A stretch of DNA of 64,000 nt from the NCBI GenBank assembly GCA_963813415.1, contig CAWEYW010000001.1, forward strand, positions 248,001 to 312,000, written 5' to 3'. A model generated the notes under the pieces. The model had not been told where the DNA came from, did not search any database, and saw only the letters and a list, made by a program, of their open reading frames with translations. Shown here piece after piece: positions 33,620 through 40,607 of this stretch (within the stretch, counting starts at the first letter, position 1; the number at the start of each line of letters is the position of its first letter). Made by a program: the position numbers and the translations under genes. The stretch comes from CAIWHR01 sp963813415. GTDB lineage: Bacteria > Pseudomonadota > Gammaproteobacteria > Burkholderiales > Casimicrobiaceae.

Positions 33620-33646
33620 AAAAAGCCCGCACGCGGCGGGCTTTTT
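33620..33646. terminator. Strong bidirectional intrinsic terminator
   Basis: AAAAAGCCCGC - ACGCG - GCGGGCTTTTT: an 11-bp perfect stem with A-tract and T-tract on the two sides, so it works in both directions. It would end the minus-strand small secreted-protein gene (stop at 33664) and, before the element inserted, the DUF937 gene. Confidence 0.9.
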
Positions 33647-33663
33647 GTCGTGTGCGCTAATGC

Positions 33664-33921
33664 TCAGTTCGCGGACGCTGCAACGACCTTCCCGTCGGGC
33701 ATCGCGTTCTTGGCCTTGACCTGCACTTGCGTCGCTTGCTTCGGTACCGCGGCCCTCACCACCTTCGAAGGCATCTTGCTCGCTGCCGGAGCCGGCGCCA
33801 CTGCCAGCTTGGCGGGCGGCGCTGCCGAGGCCGCCGAATCGTCGTAGTCGCTGCACGCCCAGCCGGAAGCCGGAGCGAGTCCGAATACCGCCAATGCACC
33901 TAGCACTGCGATCCTCTTCAT
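33664..33921 (-). CDS. Small secreted Ala/Pro/Lys-rich protein (85 aa)
   Basis: 85 aa with a signal peptide (MKRIAVLGALAVFGLAPASGWA) and a short mature part starting CSDYDDSAASAAPPAKLAVAP, rich in Ala, Pro, Lys and Val. The ribosome binding site CAGGAGG precedes ATG 33921. A single cysteine sits at the likely cleavage site, so it may be a lipoprotein, although the residues before it (GWAC) are not a standard lipobox. A Fur-like sequence lies 45 bases upstream. Function unknown; possibly an iron- or stress-responsive periplasmic peptide. Confidence 0.7.
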   Translation of the reverse strand: MKRIAVLGALAVFGLAPASGWACSDYDDSAASAAPPAKLAVAPAPAASKMPSKVVRAAVPKQATQVQVKAKNAMPDGKVVAASAN

Positions 33922-33965
33922 GGCCACCTCCTGTGGGTTGCACCGAGCGATGAATCTGCGCGCGT

Positions 33966-33980
33966 TGAGAATGATTGTCA
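33966..33980. promoter_or_regulatory. Fur-box-like 7-1-7 sequence
   Basis: TGAGAAT-G-ATTGTCA matches 12 of the 14 specified bases of the 7-1-7 Fur core TGATAAT-N-ATTATCA. It lies about 45 bases upstream of the small secreted-protein start at 33921. Motif similarity only. Confidence 0.35.
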
Positions 33981-34156
33981 ACAACCCGATCGGCCGGGCT
34001 TACCGGCTCTGCCTGGGAACCACCGGAGCGTTCGGAAAGGGCACGAGCGCATTGCGCGGCTGGAGAGCGAGCTGCACCAATGAGGACGCCGGTCAGGCGG
34101 GAGACGTTCGACTCCGACGCTCGTGCGAAGCGGTCGATCGCCGGCGGCGATTCGGG

Positions 34157-35488
34157 TTAGCGCGACCGCGCGTCGATCGCGGCAGCGAGACTGCGCAACG
34201 CCGGTGCAATCTCGACCGGGTAAGGCGCTGCATCATCCAGGGAGATCAGAGGCTCTGGCAGGCTCGCCAGTTGCTCTTGCGCGTACCGGCGAACCTCGTC
34301 GAGCGACGGCAGCGCATGGACCAATCGTCCCCCATGCATGATCGGCGATAGTAGCGGCGTGCCGCATCCCACTTCGTCGTCGAGCGTCACCAGGTCGCCC
34401 TCGATCCGGCCATCCGCGCCTGAGCGGCGAAACACTTGCTTGCGTCCCGGCCACGTCGCCTTGCCTTCGGAGCGCTTGCGGCGCGGCTCGCCCTCGTATT
34501 CCTGAAGCTTGTAGGCGCAGTCGAGATAAGGCGCGTCGGCCGAGGTATTCATCCGCGTTCCGACGCCGAAGCCGTCGATCGGCGCGCCCTGAGCCAGCAA
34601 ATCGCGCAGGCGGTACTCGTCGAGATTGCCGCTGGCGAATATCGTGACATTGGCGAGCCCCCCGGCATCCAGGATGGCGCGCACCCGCCGCGCGTGCTCG
34701 GCGAGATCGCCGCTGTCGATCCGCACACCCTTGATCCGGATTCCTTCAGGGGCGAGCTGCCTCGCCAGCGCGACGACCTTGCCGGCGGCGCGCTCGGTAT
34801 CGTACGTGTCGATGAGCAGCATGGCGTTCTCGGGCTGCGATCGCGCGAAGCACGCGAATGCTTCCGATTCATCGGCGTGTGCCTGAACATAGGAATGCGC
34901 CATGGTCCCGTACACGGGTATCCCGAACAGCCGTCCTGCCTCCAAGGTTGCCGTGCCGGAGAAGCCAGCGATGTAGCTCGCACGGGCCGACAGGAGACCG
35001 GCTTCGGCGCCGTGCGAGCGACGCAGGCCGAAATCGACCAGCAGGCGTCGCGGAGCTGCCAGCGCGCACCGCGCCGCCTTGCTCGCGATCAGCGTTTCAT
35101 AGTGCACGAGGTTCATCACCCGGCTCTCGACCAGCTGGGCTTCCCGCAGCGGGGCAACGACGCGCAGGAGCGGCTCGTCGGCGAAAGCCAACGAACCTTC
35201 GCGCATGGCTTCCACGTCCCCCGTGAACCGGAGACTCGCCAGCGAGTCGCAAAACGGGGCGGTGAAGCGCTTCGAGTGCCGGAGCCAATCGATCTCCTCC
35301 GGTGCGAAGTGCAGGTCGGCCAGATATTCCACGACCTGCGCAAGCCCGGCCGCCATGAGGAAATGGCGACCCGGCGGCAGCCTGCGTACGAACAGTTCGA
35401 AGACGGCGAGACCGTTCATTCGCTGCTCGAAATACGCCTGCAGCATCGTCAGCTCGTACAGGTCCGTGAGCAGAATCCCTGGCTGCAC
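34157..35488 (-). CDS. pncB: Nicotinate phosphoribosyltransferase
   Basis: 443 aa. It converts nicotinate and PRPP to nicotinate mononucleotide in NAD salvage. Diagnostic blocks: LLTDLYELTMLQAYF at the N-terminus, LVDFGLRRSHGAEAGLLSARASYIAGFSGTATLEAG, the catalytic-histidine segment GTMAHSYVQAH, LIDTYDTE, GVRIDSGDL, ASGNLDEY and FGVGTRMNTS. GTG 35488 is the start (GGAG ahead); the long upstream extension in this frame is not natural. It lies 80 bases downstream of the nrdJ gene on the same strand, so both may be expressed together, linking NAD supply with deoxynucleotide synthesis. Confidence 0.95.
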   Translation of the reverse strand: MQPGILLTDLYELTMLQAYFEQRMNGLAVFELFVRRLPPGRHFLMAAGLAQVVEYLADLHFAPEEIDWLRHSKRFTAPFCDSLASLRFTGDVEAMREGSLAFADEPLLRVVAPLREAQLVESRVMNLVHYETLIASKAARCALAAPRRLLVDFGLRRSHGAEAGLLSARASYIAGFSGTATLEAGRLFGIPVYGTMAHSYVQAHADESEAFACFARSQPENAMLLIDTYDTERAAGKVVALARQLAPEGIRIKGVRIDSGDLAEHARRVRAILDAGGLANVTIFASGNLDEYRLRDLLAQGAPIDGFGVGTRMNTSADAPYLDCAYKLQEYEGEPRRKRSEGKATWPGRKQVFRRSGADGRIEGDLVTLDDEVGCGTPLLSPIMHGGRLVHALPSLDEVRRYAQEQLASLPEPLISLDDAAPYPVEIAPALRSLAAAIDARSR

Positions 35489-35567
35489 GGTGCGCTCTCC
35501 TACGCTCGGGGACGGATCCGGCTCCGGCCGCCCGCTGCCAACGGGGCGGCCGCGCCGGGTGGATCGA

Positions 35568-37364
35568 TCATCGATGCTCGCTGCGCATCGCGCAACAGCT
35601 GTCGACATCGGCATCACGCACGAGCACTGCACCCCTGACGGGATTGGGACGGAATGTCGTGCAGCCCTTGAGACCCAGTGCATGCGCGGTCTCGAACAAC
35701 CGGCCGAAGCGGACGAAGTCGAACTGCTCCGGCACCGACACGGTCTTGGAGATCGCGTTGTCCACCTGCTCCTGCAACGCCGCCTGCATGGCCAGTTGCG
35801 CTTCCGGATCCACATCTGCGCCGGCGACGAAGGCTGGCGGCAGTCCGGCTCCAACGCCGGCGGCGCGAAACCGATTCACGGCGTAGTCGGTGATTTGCTC
35901 GACGGCCGCGCTCTCGCCCGGCTGCCGCACGATGCGACCGTACTCCGCTGCGAACACCGGCTCCAGGCCGCTGGAGACATTGTTGGCGAACAGGCTGATG
36001 CTGCCGGTGGGAGCGATCGCCAGCAGATGACTGTTGCGGATGCCGTGCTCCCGGATGCCGGCGCGGATATCGTCGGGGAAGTGCTGGATGAACGGCGCCT
36101 GCAGATAAGGCGCGCACTCGAACGCCGGGAACGATCCGCGCTCCCTGGCCATCTGGATCGACGCCCGATAAGCACTGCACCCAATCGCGCGCATGATCTC
36201 GCGTGCGAGCTCGAGCGATGGCGGATCGCCGTAGCGCAGGCCGAGCATGATCAAGGCATCGGCGAGGCCCGTGATCCCGATGCCCAGCCGACGCGACCGG
36301 CGCGCGACCTCCCGCTGCTGCGGCAACGGGAAGTGCGACACCTCATAAACGTTGTCGAGCATGCGCGCGGCGATCGCCGCGGTGTCGCGCAACCCCACCC
36401 AGTCCACCACCGCCCGAGGCGTGAATGGCTCTTGCACGAACTGGGTCAGGTTGAGCGAGCCGAGATTGCACGCGCCGTATGCCGGCAGCGGAATTTCCCC
36501 GCAGGGATTGGTTGCCCGCAAATCCTCGGCATAGGCGAGATTGTTGAGGGCATTGACGCGGTCGATGAACAGCACCCCCGGCTCGGCATACGCGTAGTTG
36601 GCCCGGACCATCCTGGCCCAAAGCGCCCGCGCGCCGACGCGACGGTAGACGCGCCGATTGCGTGCGGCGGGCGCGTCGGTCGCCGCCGCCGTGCCGGCTG
36701 CGCAGGGAAACGCGAGTGGCCATGCGGCGTCTGCCTTCATCGCCTGCAGGAAGGCTTCGGTCACCAGCACGGAAAGGTTGAAATGCCGGAGCTCCTCCGG
36801 CTGCGACTTCGCATCGATGAATTCCTCGATGTCGGGATGCTCGCAGGAGAGCGTTGCCATCATTGCGCCGCGGCGGGCGTTGGTCGCGAGCAGCGTCGAG
36901 CACATGCCGTCCCACACGCGCATGAACGACACCGGCCCCGAGGCAATGCCGCCCGTTTCGTCGGCGCAGTCGCCGCGCGGGCGCAGGGTCGAGAAATCGA
37001 GTCCGATACCCCCGCCCTGCTGCATCGTCAGCGCGCCTTCCTTCAAGGCGTCGAAGATGCCGCCGATCGAATCGTCCAGCCGGCCCATCACGAAGCAGTT
37101 GAACAGGGTGACGCGTCGCGCGATGCCGGCACCCGCCAGGATCCGGCCGCCCGGCAGGAAACGAAATCCCTCCAAGGCGTGGACGAAACGCTCCTCCCAG
37201 CGTGCACGATCCTCCGGCTCGACCGCGGCCAAGGCACCGGCGACCCTGCGCCACGTGTCGGCAACCGCCGTTTCGCGGACCTGGCCGTGCTCACGCCATC
37301 GATAGCGAGTGTCCCAAACGCGGTAGGAAATCGGCGAGGTAAAAGGGCGGAGATTCATGCGCAT
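35568..37364 (-). CDS. nrdJ: Adenosylcobalamin-dependent (class II) ribonucleotide reductase
   Basis: About 598 aa from ATG 37364 (ATG 37358 is an equal candidate). The ten-stranded RNR barrel motifs are clear: FLPGGRILAGAG, NCFVMGRLDDSIGGIFDALKEGALTMQQGGGIGLDFS, RRGAMMATL, the catalytic triad Asn286-Cys288-Glu290 in ATNPCGEIPLP, CNLGSLNLTQFV and IAPTGSISLFANNVSSG. There is no separate NrdB and the length suits a compact class II enzyme, which needs coenzyme B12 and works with or without oxygen. Paired cysteines near the C-terminus (DSCCAMR) may relay electrons from thioredoxin. A class II enzyme fits the low-oxygen theme of this region. Confidence 0.92.
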   Translation of the reverse strand: MRMNLRPFTSPISYRVWDTRYRWREHGQVRETAVADTWRRVAGALAAVEPEDRARWEERFVHALEGFRFLPGGRILAGAGIARRVTLFNCFVMGRLDDSIGGIFDALKEGALTMQQGGGIGLDFSTLRPRGDCADETGGIASGPVSFMRVWDGMCSTLLATNARRGAMMATLSCEHPDIEEFIDAKSQPEELRHFNLSVLVTEAFLQAMKADAAWPLAFPCAAGTAAATDAPAARNRRVYRRVGARALWARMVRANYAYAEPGVLFIDRVNALNNLAYAEDLRATNPCGEIPLPAYGACNLGSLNLTQFVQEPFTPRAVVDWVGLRDTAAIAARMLDNVYEVSHFPLPQQREVARRSRRLGIGITGLADALIMLGLRYGDPPSLELAREIMRAIGCSAYRASIQMARERGSFPAFECAPYLQAPFIQHFPDDIRAGIREHGIRNSHLLAIAPTGSISLFANNVSSGLEPVFAAEYGRIVRQPGESAAVEQITDYAVNRFRAAGVGAGLPPAFVAGADVDPEAQLAMQAALQEQVDNAISKTVSVPEQFDFVRFGRLFETAHALGLKGCTTFRPNPVRGAVLVRDADVDSCCAMRSEHR

Positions 37365-37563
37365 CGGGAATGACGGCGCACTCTGCGCCCTTCCTGCCGG
37401 CCATGCGCCAGCCACCCCTGCTGGATAGTGGCAGCCGCGTGCAACGATGTTGTTGACGAAACTCACTGTTGGACCATTGCCGATTGGCTACAGTCTGCTT
37501 TGTGGGCTTTGTGCAGCTGCGCTCGCGGCTGCGCGCGAGGCGTCCTGGATAGGAGAATCGGCC

Positions 37564-39183
37564 ATGACAGCGAAGGTCCTGCGGTTTCACCGGGAGGCGC
37601 GCGAAAAGGTATGCGCCGGCCTGAACATGCTCGCCAATGCCGTCAAGGTGACGCTAGGACCCAAAGGTCGCCTGGTGATGCTGCAACGCGCCTATGGCGG
37701 ACCGACCATCATCAACTCGGGCGTCATCGTGGCGCGGGAGATCGAGCTCGAAGACCACTTCGAGAATCTTGGCGCCCAGATGGCACGAGAGGTCGCGTCC
37801 AGGACTTCGGAAACCGCGGGCGACGGCACGACCACGGCGACCATCCTGGCGCAGGCGATCGTCAACGAAGGCATGAAATACGTCGCCGCCGGCGTCGATC
37901 CGATGGATCTGAAGCGCGGCATCGATATGGCGGTCGAGGCCGTAGTCGCCGAGCTCAAGGCCAACTCGCGGCCGTGCGCGACGAGCCAGGCCATCGCCCA
38001 AGTCGGCGCCATCTCCGCCAACGGCGACACCGCCATTGGCGAAATGATTGCCAAGGCGATGGACAAGGTCGGCGAAGGCGGCGTCATCAAGACCGAAGAC
38101 AGCCGCGGCACGAGCAATGAGCTGGAAGTGGTCGAAGGGATGCAGTTCGACCGCGGCTTCCTCTCCCCGTACTTCATCAATGACAGCGAGAAGCAGCGCG
38201 TGGTGCTGGAGGATGCCTACGTGCTGATCCATGACCGCGCAGTGTCGAGCATCCGCGACCTGCTGCCGCTGCTCGAGCAGGTTTCGCGCGAGAGCCGGCC
38301 GCTGCTGGTGATTGCGGAAGACATCACCGGCGAGGCCTTGGCGACCCTGGTGGTCAATGCGATGCGCGGTGTCCTGAAGACGTGTGCGGTAAAGGCTCCG
38401 GGCTTCGGCGATCGTCGCAGCGCCTTGCTGCAGGACATCGCGATTCTCACCGGCGGCATCGTCGTATCGGAGCAGACCGGACTCAAGCTCGAGAACCTCA
38501 CTCTGGCCGAGCTCGGTCGCACGCGCCGGATCGAGGTGGACAAGGACAACACCACCCTGATCGGCAGCGGCGGCGCGCCGGAAAAGATCAAGGCACGCAT
38601 CGCCCAGATCCGCCAGACCCTGGACGAAACCAAGAGCGACTACGACCGCAAGCAGCTCGAGGAACGCGCCGCGCGGCTCGCCGGCGGCGTGGCGTTGATC
38701 AAGGTCGGCGCTTCCACCGAAACCGAGCTCAAGGAAAAGAAATCGCGCGTGGAGGACGCCGTGCACGCCACCCGTGCTGCCGTGGCCGAAGGCATCGGAC
38801 CCGGTGGCGGCATCGCGCTGCTGCGCACCCTGGACGCGCTCGATCGGCTGCACGGCAAGACGATGGCCCAGGACGCCGGCATCAAGATCGTGCGCCGTGC
38901 GCTGGAAGAGCCCTTGCGCCAGATCGTGGCCAACGCCGGCCAGGAGCCTTCCATCGTTCTGCAGAACGTCCTCGCGCAGACCGGCAACTGGGGCTACAAC
39001 GTGGCCACCGATGAATACGGCGACATGGTGGCGATGGGGATCATCGATCCGACCAAGGTGACGCGCCTCGGCCTGCAGAACGCGGCTTCCATCGCGAGCC
39101 TGATCCTTACCACAGACTGCATCATTGCCGACATTCCCACGCACGCGCACGAGGCCGAGGAAGCGGCGTTGGCGGAGGGTTGA
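37564..39183 (+). CDS. groEL: Chaperonin GroEL paralogue with Asp52 replaced by Ser
   Basis: 539 aa, full-length group I chaperonin. Recognisable blocks: NAVKVTLGPKGR, GDGTTTATILAQAI (Asp87 retained), the apical domain GMQFDRGFLSPYFIN and VEDAVHATRAAVAEGIGPGGGIALLR (Asp398 equivalent retained). In the ATPase loop, E. coli has TITKDGVSVAREI; here it is TIINSGVIVAREI, so catalytic Asp52 is Ser. The C-terminus ends THAHEAEEAALAEG and lacks the usual Gly-Gly-Met tail. No groES is adjacent and no CIRCE element is seen. It is divergent from nrdJ, with AGGAG before ATG 37564. It is likely a specialised second GroEL with altered ATP turnover. Confidence 0.95.
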   Translation: MTAKVLRFHREAREKVCAGLNMLANAVKVTLGPKGRLVMLQRAYGGPTIINSGVIVAREIELEDHFENLGAQMAREVASRTSETAGDGTTTATILAQAIVNEGMKYVAAGVDPMDLKRGIDMAVEAVVAELKANSRPCATSQAIAQVGAISANGDTAIGEMIAKAMDKVGEGGVIKTEDSRGTSNELEVVEGMQFDRGFLSPYFINDSEKQRVVLEDAYVLIHDRAVSSIRDLLPLLEQVSRESRPLLVIAEDITGEALATLVVNAMRGVLKTCAVKAPGFGDRRSALLQDIAILTGGIVVSEQTGLKLENLTLAELGRTRRIEVDKDNTTLIGSGGAPEKIKARIAQIRQTLDETKSDYDRKQLEERAARLAGGVALIKVGASTETELKEKKSRVEDAVHATRAAVAEGIGPGGGIALLRTLDALDRLHGKTMAQDAGIKIVRRALEEPLRQIVANAGQEPSIVLQNVLAQTGNWGYNVATDEYGDMVAMGIIDPTKVTRLGLQNAASIASLILTTDCIIADIPTHAHEAEEAALAEG

Positions 39184-39283
39184 AAACGACTGCCCGCATC
39201 GGATCCGGTGGAGCGCGCAGAGCCCTCGATGCCTGCGTTCGCAGCTGGGTCCTGATGCCAGCACACCGCTGGAGATTGTTGCC

Positions 39284-39883
39284 ATGTCGAACGTGACCGT
39301 GCAAGAAATTGGATCGATCGTGCTGCCCGCGCCAACCTGGGATCGCGCAAGCCCGGTGCTGCAGCTGTTGCGGGACCGCCATAGTTCGCGCGAGTTTTCG
39401 CCGCGGCCACTGCCGTTGGAGGTCCTCTCTAGCCTGCTCTGGGCCGCCTTCGGCATCAACCGGCCCGACACCGCCGGACGGACGGCCCCCTCGGCGCATA
39501 ACTGGCAGGAGATCGAGGTATTTGCGGTCCTTGCCGAAGCCGCCTATCGGTATGACCCGGCTGCACACGCCTTGCATCTCGTCAAGGCGGGAGACCTGCG
39601 CGCGCTGACCGGTGTGCAGGACTTCGTCGGTGGCGCACCCCTCGACCTCGTGTACGTGGCGGATTTCAGCAAGATGACCGATGCGAACGACGAGCAACGC
39701 ACGTTCTTCGCCTCCGCTGACGCCGCGGCGATCGCGCAGAATGTGTATCTCCTGTGCGCGTGCACGGCACTGGCGACCGTGGTGCGCGGCCTGATCGATC
39801 GCCGCAAGCTCGCCGGCGCGCTCGGCCTCGCTGTCAATCAGCGCATCGTACTGGCGCAGACCGTCGGGTACCCGGCTGGCTAA
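39284..39883 (+). CDS. Nitroreductase-family protein (SagB-like)
   Basis: 199 aa, an FMN-dependent nitroreductase fold. The blocks RHSSREFSPRPLPLEVLSSLLWAAFGINR and RTAPSAHNWQEIEVFAVL hold the FMN phosphate- and ring-binding residues. A middle block ASADAAAIAQNVYLLCACTALATVVRG and the ending QRIVLAQTVGYPAG complete the domain. The family reduces nitro groups, quinones or enones with NAD(P)H. It lies 100 bases after groEL and may share its transcript. The ribosome binding site is GGAG. Confidence 0.88.
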   Translation: MSNVTVQEIGSIVLPAPTWDRASPVLQLLRDRHSSREFSPRPLPLEVLSSLLWAAFGINRPDTAGRTAPSAHNWQEIEVFAVLAEAAYRYDPAAHALHLVKAGDLRALTGVQDFVGGAPLDLVYVADFSKMTDANDEQRTFFASADAAAIAQNVYLLCACTALATVVRGLIDRRKLAGALGLAVNQRIVLAQTVGYPAG

Positions 39884-39891
39884 TCCTTCCG

Positions 39892-39923
39892 GGGAGCCCG
39901 GGACGCATCATTCCCTGGCTCCC
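39892..39923 (+). terminator. Terminator-like hairpin after the nitroreductase gene
   Basis: GGGAGCCCGGGA - CGCATCAT - TCCCTGGCTCCC: a 12-bp stem with one mismatch and an 8-base loop, 9 bases after the stop at 39883. No U-tract follows, so termination efficiency is uncertain. Confidence 0.5.
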
Positions 39924-39984
39924 GAGCGCGCCGTTGCTGGCACAGGCGCCTGGCTGCCAGGTGCGCCAGGTGCCGGTAGAGGCA

Positions 39985-40326
39985 TCAATCGGCAGCGGGG
40001 TAGTTCCTCGGCATGGCGAGCGCCCGCTCGCTCGCGCCTGTGTCCGTCGTGTCAGTTCCGGCGAGGCCAGGGATCGGAAGCATTGCTGGAGCCTGCCCCC
40101 GCTGCAGCTCTTTGGCCGCGCTGCGTGCGCCCCCGAGATCCGCGAAAGGTCCAATGAACTGCACCGTCGGGTTGACGATCGGGAACTGATCCGATTCAGA
40201 GATTGCGAGGTAATACCCGCAGCCGCGCGTGGCAAACACATCCTGGAGTGTTGCGGTGCGTTCGTACGATTCCGCATCGAACACGCGATTTCCGAAGTAG
40301 CGGAAGATTTCGTAGCGCGGTGTCAT
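39985..40326 (-). CDS. Hypothetical protein (113 aa)
   Basis: Start ATG 40326 with TGGAGGAG ahead. It begins MTPRYEIFRYFGNRVFDAESYERTATLQDVFATRGCGYYLAISESDQFPIV and reads as an alpha/beta soluble domain, then FIGPFADLGGARSAAKEL and a low-complexity tail. I do not recognise a family. An FNR-like box lies 92 bases upstream, shared with the malic enzyme gene on the other strand, so the two may be co-regulated. Confidence 0.65.
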   Translation of the reverse strand: MTPRYEIFRYFGNRVFDAESYERTATLQDVFATRGCGYYLAISESDQFPIVNPTVQFIGPFADLGGARSAAKELQRGQAPAMLPIPGLAGTDTTDTGASERALAMPRNYPAAD

Positions 40327-40417
40327 GGTCTCCTCCAGCCGTGGTTGTCTTCCTGCTCATCGGGTGCGGCACGATCGTCATACGTTTACGATCTTGATGA
40401 CCGGCGGCACGATGTGC

Positions 40418-40431
40418 TTGACGTTGATCAA
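40418..40431. promoter_or_regulatory. FNR-like box inside a 16-bp perfect palindrome
   Basis: TTGAC-GTTG-ATCAA, overlapping the exact palindrome GACGTTGATCAACGTC (40420-40435). It is 92 bases upstream of the minus-strand hypothetical gene and 177 bases upstream of the malic enzyme gene. Confidence 0.5.
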
Positions 40432-40607
40432 CGTCCCGCAGCATTGGCGCAGCCACGCGCGATGTGTCCAACCATCACCTTCCCGGGCTCGCGCGGCACT
40501 GGTATTTGCCTTTGCGCAATGTGGCCGGCGTGGGGTGCGCGCACATTGGCACCATGGTCATGGCGCCAGTCGGGGTTGCGTGGCGGCCTGCGGCAAAAGG
40601 AACGGGC

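Noticed and set aside
37365..37563. Possible CIRCE element or heat-shock promoter before groEL
   Set aside because: No TTAGCACTC-N9-GAGTGCTAA inverted repeat; only a partial FNR-like TTGAC-GAAA-CTCAC near 37453.
37654..39471. 605-codon minus-strand open frame
   Set aside because: Antisense to groEL; no domain pattern.
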